Assembly: GCF_023074055.1 (NCBI RefSeq)
Contig: NZ_JADPKR010000053.1
Span: forward strand, 1-64,000
DNA length: 64,000 nucleotides
DNA from: Bradyrhizobium sp. 141
GTDB taxonomy: Bacteria; Pseudomonadota; Alphaproteobacteria; Rhizobiales; Xanthobacteraceae
Reading direction: 5' to 3'
This document shows, piece after piece, positions 8,826 through 17,331 of the stretch; positions within the stretch are counted from its first letter, which is position 1; the number at the start of each line of letters is the position of its first letter. The translations under genes were made by a program, and so were the position numbers. The notes beneath the pieces were generated by a model. The model was not told the origin of the DNA. It did not search any database and worked only from the letters and a program-made list of their open reading frames with translations.

Positions 8826-9836
8826 ATGCAATACCGCCAGCTCGGCCGCAGCGGCCTGAAAGTGTCGCCGATTTGTTTGGGCACCATGATGTTCGGCGGG
8901 CCGACCGATGAAGCCGCGTCCAAGCGGATCATCGCGAAGGCACTCGATGCCGGGATCAATTTCATCGACACGGCGGATGCCTATTCGAAAGGCGGCTCCG
9001 AGGAGGTCGTGGGCCGCGCCATTGCCGGCAATCGCCACGCCTGGGTGCTCGCCACGAAGCTCGCCAACCCAATGGGCAATGATCCCAATCGCGGCGGGCT
9101 GTCGCGGCGCTGGGTGTTGCAGGCCGCCGACGAGAGCCTGAGGCGGCTCGGCACCGACCACATCGACATCTACTATCTGCACAAGGAAGACCATGCGACG
9201 CCGCTGGAGGAGACGGTGCGCGCGATGGGCGATTTGATCCGCGCGGGCAAGGTGCGCTATTTCGGCGTCTCGAACTACCGCGCCTGGCGCGTCGCAGAGA
9301 TTTGCAACATCTGCGACCGCCTCGGCATCGACCGGCCCGCGGTAAGCCAGCCCTATTACAATGCGATGAACCGCATGCCCGAGGTCGAGCATTTTCCGGC
9401 CTGCGCCTATTACGGCCTCGGCATCGTGCCCTACAGCCCGCTGGCGCGCGGCGTGCTGACCGGCAAATACCGGCCTGACGCGGCCCCGGACAAGGAAACG
9501 CGCGCGGGCCGCAACGACACCCGCATGATGCAGACCGAGTGGCGGTCGGAATCGCTCCAGCTCGCGCAGGAGATCAAGACCCACGCCGAGAAGAAGGGCA
9601 TCACCGCCGGCCAGTTCGCAGTGGCCTGGGTGCTGAACTCCGCCTTCGTCTCCTCGATCGTCGCCGGCCCGCGCACCGAGGACCAGTGGGATGGCTACAT
9701 CGGCGCGCTCGACTATCGCTTCACTGGGGATGACGAGGCACTGATCGACAGGCTGGTCGTTCCGGGCCATCCCTCGACGCCGGGCTACAACGATCCCGCC
9801 TACCCGATCGAAGGCCGCCGCGCGCGGACGGCGTGA
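8826..9836 (+). CDS. Aldo/keto reductase
   Basis: A 336-residue NADP-dependent aldo/keto reductase. It begins MQYRQLGRSGLKVSPICLG, the family N-terminus. Catalytic Asp and Tyr are in INFIDTADAYSKGGSE, the Lys is in WVLATKLANP, and the His is in DIYYLHKEDH. The C-terminal SIVAGPRTEDQ region matches the cofactor-binding loop. The ATG at 8826 has GAGGAAAC nearby upstream. The physiological substrate is unknown. The TPR gene starts 16 bases after the stop, so the two are probably co-transcribed. Confidence 0.94.
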   Translation: MQYRQLGRSGLKVSPICLGTMMFGGPTDEAASKRIIAKALDAGINFIDTADAYSKGGSEEVVGRAIAGNRHAWVLATKLANPMGNDPNRGGLSRRWVLQAADESLRRLGTDHIDIYYLHKEDHATPLEETVRAMGDLIRAGKVRYFGVSNYRAWRVAEICNICDRLGIDRPAVSQPYYNAMNRMPEVEHFPACAYYGLGIVPYSPLARGVLTGKYRPDAAPDKETRAGRNDTRMMQTEWRSESLQLAQEIKTHAEKKGITAGQFAVAWVLNSAFVSSIVAGPRTEDQWDGYIGALDYRFTGDDEALIDRLVVPGHPSTPGYNDPAYPIEGRRARTA

Positions 9837-9852
9837 ACTTTCGGAGACGACG

Positions 9853-11166
9853 ATGGCGCATCAAGACCGCTACGGCCTGCCGCTCTCCACCGAATCCGAT
9901 GCGGCAGCAAGCGCCTATTGCGAAGGCATCGACCTCATGCTTGCGGGGTGGACCGGCACGGCGGAGACGCTGGAACGCGCGATTGCGGCCGACCCGGATT
10001 TCGCGCTTCCGCACATTGCCCGCGCCCGCGTGCATGCCTTCTACCAGCAGGGCGACCTCGCCCGAGGCAAGGCGGCGCTCGCGCGCGAACTGATGGCGAA
10101 GCGCGGCACCGCGCGCGAGCGCTCGCATGTCGAGACGCTGGCGCTCGCGATCGAGGGCCGCTTGCCTGAAGCGATCGCATCGACGCTGAAGCACATCGAC
10201 GAATGGCCGCGCGATGCATTGGTGCTGTCGCTGCCGCTCGGCGCGTTCGGCTTGTTCGCCTTCTCCGGCATGGCCGACCACGACCGCGCACGCCATGAGC
10301 TGTGCGAGCGCGTGGCGCAGCATTACGGCGAGGATTGGTGGTTCCTCACCATGGCCGGCTGGGCGATGACCGAGAATGGCGACGTCGCGCGCGGCCGCGT
10401 CGTCACCGAGCGCGGCTTCAATTTGCGCCGGGCGAATGCCCATGCCGCGCATGCGGTGCTGCATGCGATGTTCGAGGACGGCTCGATCGAAGCGGCCGAC
10501 CGCCTCGTCGATGAGTGGATTCCCTCCTACGACCGCGCCGGACTCCTGCACGGCCATATCCGCTGGCACCAGGCGCTCGGCGCGCTCGAGCATGGCGATG
10601 CGGCACGCGCGCTGTCGATCTATGCCGACGTGCTCCAACCCTCGGCCACCCAGGCGCCGCCGCTCAACGTCATCACCGACGCCGCCTCGCTGCTCTGGCG
10701 CCTGTCGGCTTACGGCCACACCGTGCCGAGGACGCTTTGGCAGGAAGCCGACAACGCCGCGCAAAAACTGTTTCCGAAGTCGAGCCTGTCTTTCGCCGAC
10801 GTCCACATGGCGCTGTTCGCGGCCGCGACGCAAGACCGCGAGGCGCTCACCACGCGCCTTGCGACCATCGAGCAGCGGCTCGCCAAGGGCAAGCTGCCGG
10901 CCGGCCCCGTCGTGCCGGCGATCTTCCGCGCGGTGGCGGCCTTTGCGGATGAGGATTACGCGTCATGCGTGCAAACGCTCGCGCCTGTTCTCACCGAGGT
11001 CGTGCGGATCGGCGGCAGCCATGCCCAGCGCGAGTTGATCGAAGACACCTTTGTCGTCGCGCTCATGCGCAGCGGTGAGCTGCCCCGCGCCCGCGACCTG
11101 CTGGACGCCCGCCTGCACCGCCGCCCATCTCTGCGCGACAGGCGCTGGCAGGCGGCGATGGGCTAA
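9853..11166 (+). CDS. Tetratricopeptide repeat protein, TTC38/StaR-like
   Basis: A 437-residue soluble protein. The opening DRYGLPLSTESDAAASAYCEG and AADPDFALPHIARARVH match the TTC38/StaR-like TPR family. Helical repeats rich in Ala and Leu cover the whole length. A GGAGACGACG sequence precedes the ATG. It is downstream of the aldo/keto reductase and probably in the same transcript. TPR superhelices bind protein partners; no enzymatic role is visible. Confidence 0.88.
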   Translation: MAHQDRYGLPLSTESDAAASAYCEGIDLMLAGWTGTAETLERAIAADPDFALPHIARARVHAFYQQGDLARGKAALARELMAKRGTARERSHVETLALAIEGRLPEAIASTLKHIDEWPRDALVLSLPLGAFGLFAFSGMADHDRARHELCERVAQHYGEDWWFLTMAGWAMTENGDVARGRVVTERGFNLRRANAHAAHAVLHAMFEDGSIEAADRLVDEWIPSYDRAGLLHGHIRWHQALGALEHGDAARALSIYADVLQPSATQAPPLNVITDAASLLWRLSAYGHTVPRTLWQEADNAAQKLFPKSSLSFADVHMALFAAATQDREALTTRLATIEQRLAKGKLPAGPVVPAIFRAVAAFADEDYASCVQTLAPVLTEVVRIGGSHAQRELIEDTFVVALMRSGELPRARDLLDARLHRRPSLRDRRWQAAMG

Positions 11167-11364
11167 GCTTCGCCACGAAAAAAACACCGGCCTGACGGCA
11201 AGTGCCTGCTAGGACGGGTTGGGCGATTTGGGCGAATTCGCCGTTGGGGTGGCGCGGTGGTATTCCAGGCGGGCTTGGCTGAACAAACGGGATCGCAACC
11301 AATTTGCGGTTCGATGGTTATGGTGCGGAACTTGTCCCTGGTTCCCTGGCACGTGAGCCCTCCG

Positions 11365-11961
11365 ATGCGCCTCTGCCGACCGCCGCTGGCCGCCACGCTT
11401 GCTTTGGCCGCCACCCTTGCCGTTTCGGCAAGCCCTTGTTTTGCCGAAACTTCCAAGCCGATCCCGGTCAACAATCCCCCGGCACAGCAGAACGCCTATA
11501 TCGACCTGCTGGCGCTGATGTCCGGCCACTGCAAGACCTTCAAGGTCGCGGGCCGCACCTTCGCCTGCAAGACGGTGGCCTACGCCCATGGCGACAAGGG
11601 CCGGGTCAATTTCGCGGTCGCGGTCGACGATCCCTCCGACGACAGCCACGTGGTGTCGTTCTCCGGCGAGAACGGCAAGCGCGCCGACGACAATTCCTAC
11701 GAGCTGCCGATCGACCGCATGCTGCTCAACTCCAAGGACCGTCCCAAGGTCGACGGCCTGCCGGTGCCGGCCGAGCAGACCTCCACCGGCCTCTGTCGCC
11801 AGACCGGCAATTTCGCCGCCAGGAAGGTCAACGACGTCACCTGCTCGGCGACCGACAACGAAGGCCGTCGATATGAACTGCTGTTCGTCTCCGACGGTAA
11901 GCCGGTGAGTGTGCGCCGCATCCGCCAGTCGTCGCCGTCGATCCAGGATCCGTTCAAGTAG
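11365..11961 (+). CDS. Hypothetical exported protein
   Basis: A 198-residue protein with a strong signal peptide (PLAATLALAATLAVSASPCFAE). The mature domain carries four or more cysteines (SGHCKTF, FACKTV, GLCRQTG, DVTCSATD), suggesting disulfides. The start at 11365 is chosen because it directly precedes the signal peptide. Upstream in-frame ATGs at 11314 and 11320 would add a non-signal extension. No known family is recognised. Its tail (ELLFVSDGKPVSVRRIRQSSPS) is well folded in composition. Confidence 0.75.
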   Translation: MRLCRPPLAATLALAATLAVSASPCFAETSKPIPVNNPPAQQNAYIDLLALMSGHCKTFKVAGRTFACKTVAYAHGDKGRVNFAVAVDDPSDDSHVVSFSGENGKRADDNSYELPIDRMLLNSKDRPKVDGLPVPAEQTSTGLCRQTGNFAARKVNDVTCSATDNEGRRYELLFVSDGKPVSVRRIRQSSPSIQDPFK

Positions 11962-12017
11962 CGGCATCCTCCGCCGGGGTCAGCGTGTATGGTCGCGGCC
12001 ATGCTTCGGAGCGATCC

Positions 12018-12365
12018 ATGACGCGCGACCGCCTGATTTTGCTGCGCCCCGGTTTCGAGGATCCGGCCTTTCCGGGGCGCCTGTTCTATTGCTGGCATTG
12101 CGCGCTGATCGAGGGCGTGCTGGCCTCGTTTCCACAGCTCGCCGAAAAGCTGGATGTCGAGCGCATCGCATGGCCGCGCCCTAGGCAGCCGGTGATCGCG
12201 CTTCTCGGCGAGGAGAACCAGTCGCTGCCGCTGCTGGTTCTGGCTGACGGAGCGACCTCGCCGCACCAGACCGGCACTCATCAGGGCCACGCCTTCATCG
12301 CCGACAAGGACGCGATCCTCGCCGCACTCTCAGAGCGCCACGGCTTTCCCGATCCGCACCCGTGA
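12018..12365 (+). CDS. DUF3088 family protein
   Basis: A 115-residue protein with the family hallmarks RDRLILLRPGFEDPAFPG, FYCWHCALIEGVLASFP and GEENQSLPLLVLADGA. The CxxC (CWHC) and the overall length resemble a thioredoxin-like fold, and DUF3088 is thought to be thioredoxin-like. The ATG at 12018 has GGAG about 6 bases upstream. The function is unknown. It ends just before a palindromic element. Confidence 0.88.
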   Translation: MTRDRLILLRPGFEDPAFPGRLFYCWHCALIEGVLASFPQLAEKLDVERIAWPRPRQPVIALLGEENQSLPLLVLADGATSPHQTGTHQGHAFIADKDAILAALSERHGFPDPHP

Positions 12366-12376
12366 GGGTACGTCCC

Positions 12377-12445
12377 GTAGCCCGCATGAGCGCAGCGACA
12401 TGCGGGGTCAGCGGCCCCGGATATCGCTGCGCTCATCCGGGCTAC
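12377..12445. repeat. Palindromic intergenic element, GTAGCCCGGAT family, diverged copy
   Basis: The left arm GTAGCCCGCATGAGCGCAGC and right arm GCTGCGCTCATCCGGGCTAC are complementary with one mismatch. It is related to the elements at 990-1059 and 39652-39773. Confidence 0.82.
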
Positions 12446-12542
12446 AGATCCGTAATGGCGTCGCGAAACGAGGGAAGATTGGCATTGCGCGTTGTCTGCC
12501 TCCTCGCATATTCGCTTTCACACCCGTCCGATAGGTCCGATC

Positions 12543-13112
12543 ATGCCTCACCCCCTCCCCGCTCTCATCGTCGTCGACGTACAGCGCGCGTTCGACGAAT
12601 GGGAGGCGGCGGGACAACGACGAAACAATCCGGATGCGGTGGCACGGATTGCCGCTCTCCTGCAGGCATTCAGGGCGCGCGGCGCACCGATCCTTCATAT
12701 CCGCCATGAAGGCACGAAGCCGAATTCATCGTTTCTGCCATCGCGTTCCGGCTATGCCGTCAAGGACGAGGCGCGCGAGCAGCCGGGCGAGACGGTGATC
12801 GTCAAGCGCGTCAACAGCGCCTTCATCGGCACCGATCTGGAACAGCGCCTGCGCGCGGCCGGGATCGGCACGGTGGTGATCTGCGGCGCCACCACCAATC
12901 ATTGCGTGGAAACGACGACGCGGATGGCCGGCAATCTCGGCTTCGAGGCGCGCCTCGTGCGCGATGCGACATGGACGTTCGATCGCATCGGCCCCGACGG
13001 CGACAGGCACTCCGCCGAGGACATCCATGCGATGACGCTTTCGAATCTGAATGGGGAGTTCGCCCGCATCGTTACCACTGGTGACGTGATCGCGTCGTTC
13101 GCGGCCAAGTGA
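12543..13112 (+). CDS. Isochorismatase-like cysteine hydrolase
   Basis: A 189-residue hydrolase with the complete catalytic triad of the family: Asp12 (VVDVQ), Lys88 (VIVKRVNSAF) and Cys121 (TTNHCVETT). The cis-peptide GATTNHCVE motif is intact. The ATG at 12543 places the first beta-strand (ALIVVDVQ) at the N-terminus as usual. Members act on isochorismate, nicotinamide, N-carbamoyl amides or ureas; the substrate here is unknown. Confidence 0.92.
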   Translation: MPHPLPALIVVDVQRAFDEWEAAGQRRNNPDAVARIAALLQAFRARGAPILHIRHEGTKPNSSFLPSRSGYAVKDEAREQPGETVIVKRVNSAFIGTDLEQRLRAAGIGTVVICGATTNHCVETTTRMAGNLGFEARLVRDATWTFDRIGPDGDRHSAEDIHAMTLSNLNGEFARIVTTGDVIASFAAK

Positions 13113-13277
13113 TGGCAGCAATGCGAGCAACGCCGTTGATGCGACAATAAATCTCACGACACGCACTCATGGGCGCGAATCGGGGCGTCGCGAAACTGCG
13201 TCGTTTCGACGCCCGCACTGGCCGGAACGCGGCGAACGCCCATCTGTTGTCACACGACATTCAACTGGAGTGATGAC

Positions 13278-13604
13278 ATGAAGTATCTCATTGTCGCGAT
13301 GGCGGTCGGAGCTGCGGCGCTTGCCGGCGGATCGGCGGCAAACGCGGCCGACAATTCAAGCGCGAAGCGGAACGCGCCGGCCGGCCAATCGACCGACATC
13401 AGCGCGCAGCACCGGCACCATCATCATGGCCATCGCCATCACCATCATTGGCGCTCTCATCACCACCATCACGGCTACTACCGTCCGCACTATCGCAACT
13501 ATGGTTATTACCCCAGGCATCACGGCTATTACGGCGGCGGGCCGTACGGCTATTACGGCGGCGGCCCCAGCGTGACATTCGGCTTCGGCGGCAGTCGCTG
13601 GTGA
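13278..13604 (+). CDS. Small histidine-rich exported protein
   Basis: A 108-residue protein with a signal peptide (LIVAMAVGAAALAGGSAANAAD). The mature chain has about 20 histidines in runs (HRHHHHGHRHHHHW, SHHHHHGYY), followed by a Tyr/Gly/Pro tail (YYGGGPYGYYGGGP). GGAGTGATGAC precedes the ATG. The composition suggests binding of Ni, Zn or Cu in the periplasm, but no metal-specific motif or neighbouring transporter confirms it. It ends in a strong terminator. Confidence 0.82.
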   Translation: MKYLIVAMAVGAAALAGGSAANAADNSSAKRNAPAGQSTDISAQHRHHHHGHRHHHHWRSHHHHHGYYRPHYRNYGYYPRHHGYYGGGPYGYYGGGPSVTFGFGGSRW

Positions 13605-13611
13605 GAGATGA

Positions 13612-13638
13612 GGCCCGCACGCAGCGGGCCTTTTTCTT
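13612..13638 (+). terminator. Rho-independent terminator of the His-rich gene
   Basis: A perfect 7-bp stem GGCCCGC / GCGGGCC with a 5-base loop (ACGCA) is followed directly by TTTTTCTT. It starts 8 bases after the stop codon. Confidence 0.92.
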
Positions 13639-13652
13639 GACGACATCCCGAT

Positions 13653-13736
13653 CGTCATGGCCGGGCTTGTCCCGGCCATCCACGTTCTGTTCAGTGGCCA
13701 AGACGTGGATCGCCCGGGACAAGCCCGGGCATGACG
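13653..13736. repeat. REP-like palindrome, CCGGGCTTGTCCCG family
   Basis: The arms CGTCATGGCCGGGCTTGTCCCGGCCATCCACG and CGTGGATCGCCCGGGACAAGCCCGGGCATGACG (given in pieces of the same family as 3596-3682) surround a short centre. It lies between two convergent genes. Confidence 0.9.
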
Positions 13737-13742
13737 ATGCAG

Positions 13743-15014
13743 CTATCCCCGCAGGATCATCCCGGCCGTCTCCAGGCCGCTCGCGAGCGCCGCTTCCACC
13801 GTGCCCATGTCGGCTCCGCGATAGAGCGCTTCACCGGAGAACAACACCAGGCCGTCGGCACGCGCGAGGATCGCTTGTGCCGCGCGCGTCCGCGGCGTCG
13901 CCCATGAATAGGCGCCGCGGGCAAAAGGATCGTGCGCCCAGTTGGTCGCCGTCGCCGCCACGAGCTCGCGCGCGATGTCGTCGCGCGACAGCTTGAAGAT
14001 GGCGGCGAGCGAATCGAGCCCGGCCTCAATCAGTTGCTGCGGATCGAGGCTTTCCAGCTCCGCCGTGCGCGGGCCGCCGAACCAGCCGGTGAGCACGGCA
14101 TGCCGGCTCGGATATTGGGTCCACCACACCGGGATCTTCTGGTCGGACAACAGGAAGGTCATGCGTGCGAGATCCTGATGTTGCTCGCGCCACCATGGCC
14201 GCGCGAAGCGCAGCAGGATCTTGACGACATTGCCGAAGCCGATGTCGTCGGCAACAGCAAGCCTCGCGCGCGCACTCGCCGGCAGCGCGATCTCGCGCAG
14301 CAACGGCAGCGGCACGGTGAGGATGGCGCGGTCGCAGCCGCGCACATCGCCGCCGGTGCAGTGAACGGCGAGCATGCCGCCGTCCTCCTCGATCGCCGAC
14401 ACCACACAACCGAGATGAATGGTGACGCCCTGCCTGCGGCAGTCGGCCGCCAGAAAGTCGATCAGCGCGCCATAGCCGCCATCGATGCGCGCCTGCGGCG
14501 CGTGCCCGCCATCCATCCATTCCTCGCGCAGCGCCAGCGTCGAGGCGTGCTCGGGATCGGCCGCGTCATAGCCCTCGACCATCCGCTCGATCGAATGGCG
14601 CATCGGCGCATATTCATCCCCGGCAAAATGCCGGCGCAGGAACTCGGCGACGGTGAGATCGTCCTTTAAATCCCCCAGCACGGCCTGGAGCTCCGCCTCG
14701 TGCGGATCGTCGCGCTCCTCGCGCGAGAGCACTGTGCCGTCAAAGCTCCACTGCTCGCCCTCGATCACCTGAAGCGACAGGCCGGCCTCGCGCAGCAATC
14801 CGCGCGTGACCGGCGCCTCGCCATGGACGAATTCGGCGCCGCCACCGGCGGGGTAGCCGAACTGCGAGGCCGGCAGCGGATAGACGCGGCCGCCGCAGCG
14901 CTTGCGCGCCTCCAGGACCGTCACCTTCCGGCCAGCACGCGCCAGCTCGCGCGCCGCCATCAGGCCGGCCGCGCCTGCGCCGACGATGACGATGTGCTCT
15001 GTTATCGCGGGCAT
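13743..15014 (-). CDS. Flavin monoamine oxidase family protein
   Basis: A 423-residue FAD enzyme. It has the N-terminal dinucleotide-binding motif VIVGAGAAGLMAARELARAG and the GGRVY motif, near residues 8-45. It also has a C-terminal FSGEALYRGADMGTVEAALASG, the FAD-binding end of the amine oxidase family. Such enzymes oxidise primary or secondary amines to imines with production of H2O2. No signal peptide is seen, so it is probably cytoplasmic. The RibD-C reductase gene ends 8 bases downstream of this start codon on the same strand, so it is likely co-transcribed. Confidence 0.92.
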   Translation of the reverse strand: MPAITEHIVIVGAGAAGLMAARELARAGRKVTVLEARKRCGGRVYPLPASQFGYPAGGGAEFVHGEAPVTRGLLREAGLSLQVIEGEQWSFDGTVLSREERDDPHEAELQAVLGDLKDDLTVAEFLRRHFAGDEYAPMRHSIERMVEGYDAADPEHASTLALREEWMDGGHAPQARIDGGYGALIDFLAADCRRQGVTIHLGCVVSAIEEDGGMLAVHCTGGDVRGCDRAILTVPLPLLREIALPASARARLAVADDIGFGNVVKILLRFARPWWREQHQDLARMTFLLSDQKIPVWWTQYPSRHAVLTGWFGGPRTAELESLDPQQLIEAGLDSLAAIFKLSRDDIARELVAATATNWAHDPFARGAYSWATPRTRAAQAILARADGLVLFSGEALYRGADMGTVEAALASGLETAGMILRG

Positions 15015-15022
15015 GGCCGCAG

Positions 15023-15730
15023 CTACCGGCTCGCGGCTTGGGGATCGTTCCTGATCAGATAGCGCAGCAGCAGAACACCGCCGCCGAGCTCGCGCGTGCT
15101 CTCCAGCGTCATCGCGGCGATCGGCGCGCGCTTGTCGCTGTCCGCCTCCGTCGAGGAGAACACGAAGGGCGCGCCCATTGCGCCGTCGATCGCGGGGCTG
15201 AGGATCAGGTTGAATTCGTCGATGAGACCGGCGCGCAGGAACGCGCCATTGGCAACGCCGCCGCCTTCCACCAGCAGGCGCTTCACGCCGAGCTCATGGC
15301 CGAGAACGTCCAGTGTCAGCGCCAGGTCGATCTCGGACTTGCCGGCAAAGATGTAGGATACGCCCTCGCCGCGCAGGCCGGCGAGATGCGAATCCGGCAC
15401 GCGCTCGGTCAGCACGACGACGATCGGGTCGCCGCCGATGTCCGAGCGGCCCCAGCCAATCTTGCCCTGCGCATCGAGCACGACGCCATAGGTCTTCGCG
15501 TCGCGCCGCGCGAACCAGTTTTCACGCGGGAGTTTCGCGTCATTCGCGGGATAGGGCTGGCCCTTGGCGAACTCCGACCCGGTGACGCGGCCGATCACCC
15601 AGGCATCGCCGCCGAGCTCGTCATGAATCTTCTCGAACCAGTCCGTCCCCGCCCCCTTCGGGCGCCAACGGCTGGGGTGCGTGCGGCCGTCGAGGCTGGA
15701 GTGCATCAGGCAGATGACATACGGTTTCAT
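15023..15730 (-). CDS. Dihydrofolate reductase / RibD C-terminal domain protein
   Basis: A 235-residue protein starting MKPYVICLMHSSLDGRTHP, the typical first strand of RibD-C/DHFR-like reductases. It continues with DAWVIGRVTGSEFA, then LGVKRLLVEGGGVANGAFLRAGLIDEF, the conserved NADPH-binding region. It is likely a pyrimidine- or pterin-like reductase; the exact substrate is unclear. The frame upstream of 15730 is a shadow of the next gene. It is 20 bases downstream of the beta-barrel gene on the same strand. Confidence 0.9.
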   Translation of the reverse strand: MKPYVICLMHSSLDGRTHPSRWRPKGAGTDWFEKIHDELGGDAWVIGRVTGSEFAKGQPYPANDAKLPRENWFARRDAKTYGVVLDAQGKIGWGRSDIGGDPIVVVLTERVPDSHLAGLRGEGVSYIFAGKSEIDLALTLDVLGHELGVKRLLVEGGGVANGAFLRAGLIDEFNLILSPAIDGAMGAPFVFSSTEADSDKRAPIAAMTLESTRELGGGVLLLRYLIRNDPQAASR

Positions 15731-15750
15731 GCAAGTCTCCGGGCAGCGCT

Positions 15751-16425
15751 TCAGGCCGCTGATCCATTGCCGGGCGCATTCTCCTTGGCGCGATCGTTGA
15801 CGATCGCCGCGAGCGGATTGAGCTTTGGCGGCGCGACCAGCTGCAGCGTGTTGGTGTCGCGATGATTGAACGGCGCGCCGCGCACGAACAACTCGGTCTG
15901 GATCAGATAGGTCCAGCTGCCGTCGTCGTTGAAGGTGATATCGCAACGGTAAGCATCGGTGCGGAAGGCTTGTTCCAGAAAATCGGTCGAGCAGATCCCG
16001 TAGGCGGTGTCGCCGCGCTTCGCGGTGACCGAGATTGTCCTGTCATCAGGCCCGGCCTTGCCCGAGGCCAGCAGCACCTGTCCGCGCGGAATGGCCAGCG
16101 TCTGCATGATCAGCCCGGTCGCGGGCTCCCACAGCCAATAGCCGACCTGGTCATGGAAGGTGATGTCTTCCTCGGGCGTGTTGATGTGGATGTGATAGCG
16201 CAGCCCGTACAACAGCTGCGGCCCGTTGGCCTGCGGATCGATCGGGTCCATGCGGATGCGCTCGATGAAGGTCCGCCGCTCCGGACCCTCCGCCTTCGGA
16301 TTGATGTCGATGCCCTTGTCCGCCTGCCAACGGCCTGCGAGGCGGCGGAGCGGGCCGAGATTGGCAAGGCCGTCGGGCGAGACGTCCTCGGGCTCGGTGA
16401 AGATGTCGGCGGGAATGGGAAGCAT
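15751..16425 (-). CDS. Heme-binding beta-barrel (FABP/nitrobindin-like) domain protein
   Basis: A 224-residue protein with the family's characteristic start of the barrel (LRRLAGRWQADKGID) and WLWEPATGLIMQTLAIPRGQVLLASG. Regularly alternating strands follow. Members of this barrel family bind heme or fatty acids and may isomerise peroxynitrite, which is established for nitrobindins but not for this one. The ATG at 16425 has GAGG five bases upstream; the longer frame to 16461 has none. Confidence 0.82.
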   Translation of the reverse strand: MLPIPADIFTEPEDVSPDGLANLGPLRRLAGRWQADKGIDINPKAEGPERRTFIERIRMDPIDPQANGPQLLYGLRYHIHINTPEEDITFHDQVGYWLWEPATGLIMQTLAIPRGQVLLASGKAGPDDRTISVTAKRGDTAYGICSTDFLEQAFRTDAYRCDITFNDDGSWTYLIQTELFVRGAPFNHRDTNTLQLVAPPKLNPLAAIVNDRAKENAPGNGSAA

Positions 16426-16595
16426 GGCGGCCTCAAATCGTTGCGGAGGCAGCAATAGCATGAGAGCGCGGGCGTGGCTCGTGCTCAGACCTCACAATCG
16501 CGAATGACATAAGCGCCATGCGCAGGTGATCGTCGAGCTTCATGTGAGGCGAAACGGAGCCGAACCGGCCTGGTTCGACTCCGCCGCCGAGACGC

Positions 16596-16775
16596 TTAGT
16601 GGCGGTGATCGCGGACCTCGGGATGAGTGCGGTGGTCCCTGATGATGGTCTGATTGCGATGGTCGCGCACGACGGGCGGGTCGCGATGATCGCGCACGAT
16701 CGTTAGCGCGCTCGCGGGCGTCACCGCGCTTGCCAACGTGATCGCTGCGAAAGCCACGAGAATGAAATTGCGCAT
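16596..16775 (-). CDS. Small exported VRDHR-repeat peptide
   Basis: A 59-residue gene below the usual length cut-off. It has a signal peptide (MRNFILVAFAAITLASAVTP ending ASA). The mature chain is nearly all repeats of (V/I)(V/I)RDHR: IVRDHRDPP, VVRDHRNQT, IIRDHRTHP, EVRDHRH. AAAGGACAAGACTG precedes the ATG. The repeated Asp-His-Arg groups suggest metal or polyanion binding, but no family is recognised. Confidence 0.78.
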   Translation of the reverse strand: MRNFILVAFAAITLASAVTPASALTIVRDHRDPPVVRDHRNQTIIRDHRTHPEVRDHRH

Positions 16776-16919
16776 CAGTCTTGTCCTTTGCCTGGTGGAT
16801 CACTGCGAGCCACCTGACGCAAAGCTAGATTGACGGAGCGGAATAATATGTGTCGTCGATCACGAATGCTCGTCGATGCGGTCGGCGATCTCGCATCGTC
16901 CAATCGGAGGAGACCGTTC

Positions 16920-17168
16920 TCAAGCGGCTTCCGCCACCGATTTCGCACGCTCCTCGAGCACGCCGATCGTGGAGACCAGATTGTCGCGCCGCGCGCGAAG
17001 GTTAAGGGCCAGCAGCGGATATGTCGGCTGCTGCACGTCAAACACCCCGGATTTGGCCTCCTCTTCGAGGATATCGGTATTCAAGAGCCGAACGCGCCAC
17101 CACAAATCGGCGATCAACGCGTCGAGCTTGAGTTCACCGGTAGCACCAGAACGGGACACTTCCTGCAT
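16920..17168 (-). CDS. Small hypothetical protein
   Basis: An 82-residue soluble, mostly helical protein (MQEVSRSGATGELKLD...WWRVRLLNTDILEEEA...LRARRDNLVSTIGVLEERA). GAGG precedes the ATG at 17168 by about 6 bases. Amphipathic helices and the absence of a signal suggest a small cytoplasmic helical bundle. It is unlike any family I can name. It is oriented as a possible first member of the unit ending at the VRDHR peptide. Confidence 0.7.
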   Translation of the reverse strand: MQEVSRSGATGELKLDALIADLWWRVRLLNTDILEEEAKSGVFDVQQPTYPLLALNLRARRDNLVSTIGVLEERAKSVAEAA

Positions 17169-17331
17169 CGCTTGCCTCAACCTGAAACGGCCTCCCTGCT
17201 GAGGCCTGGATTTGGTCGAGACTGAGCAAGCGGAGTGCCAGGAATGGGCGGAGGCGATCCGGCTCGGGAATTAGCTGCGCGCGGCGCGATGCTTCGGCCT
17301 CGAACGCGCCATGGGGGCCCGACGCCCCGTC

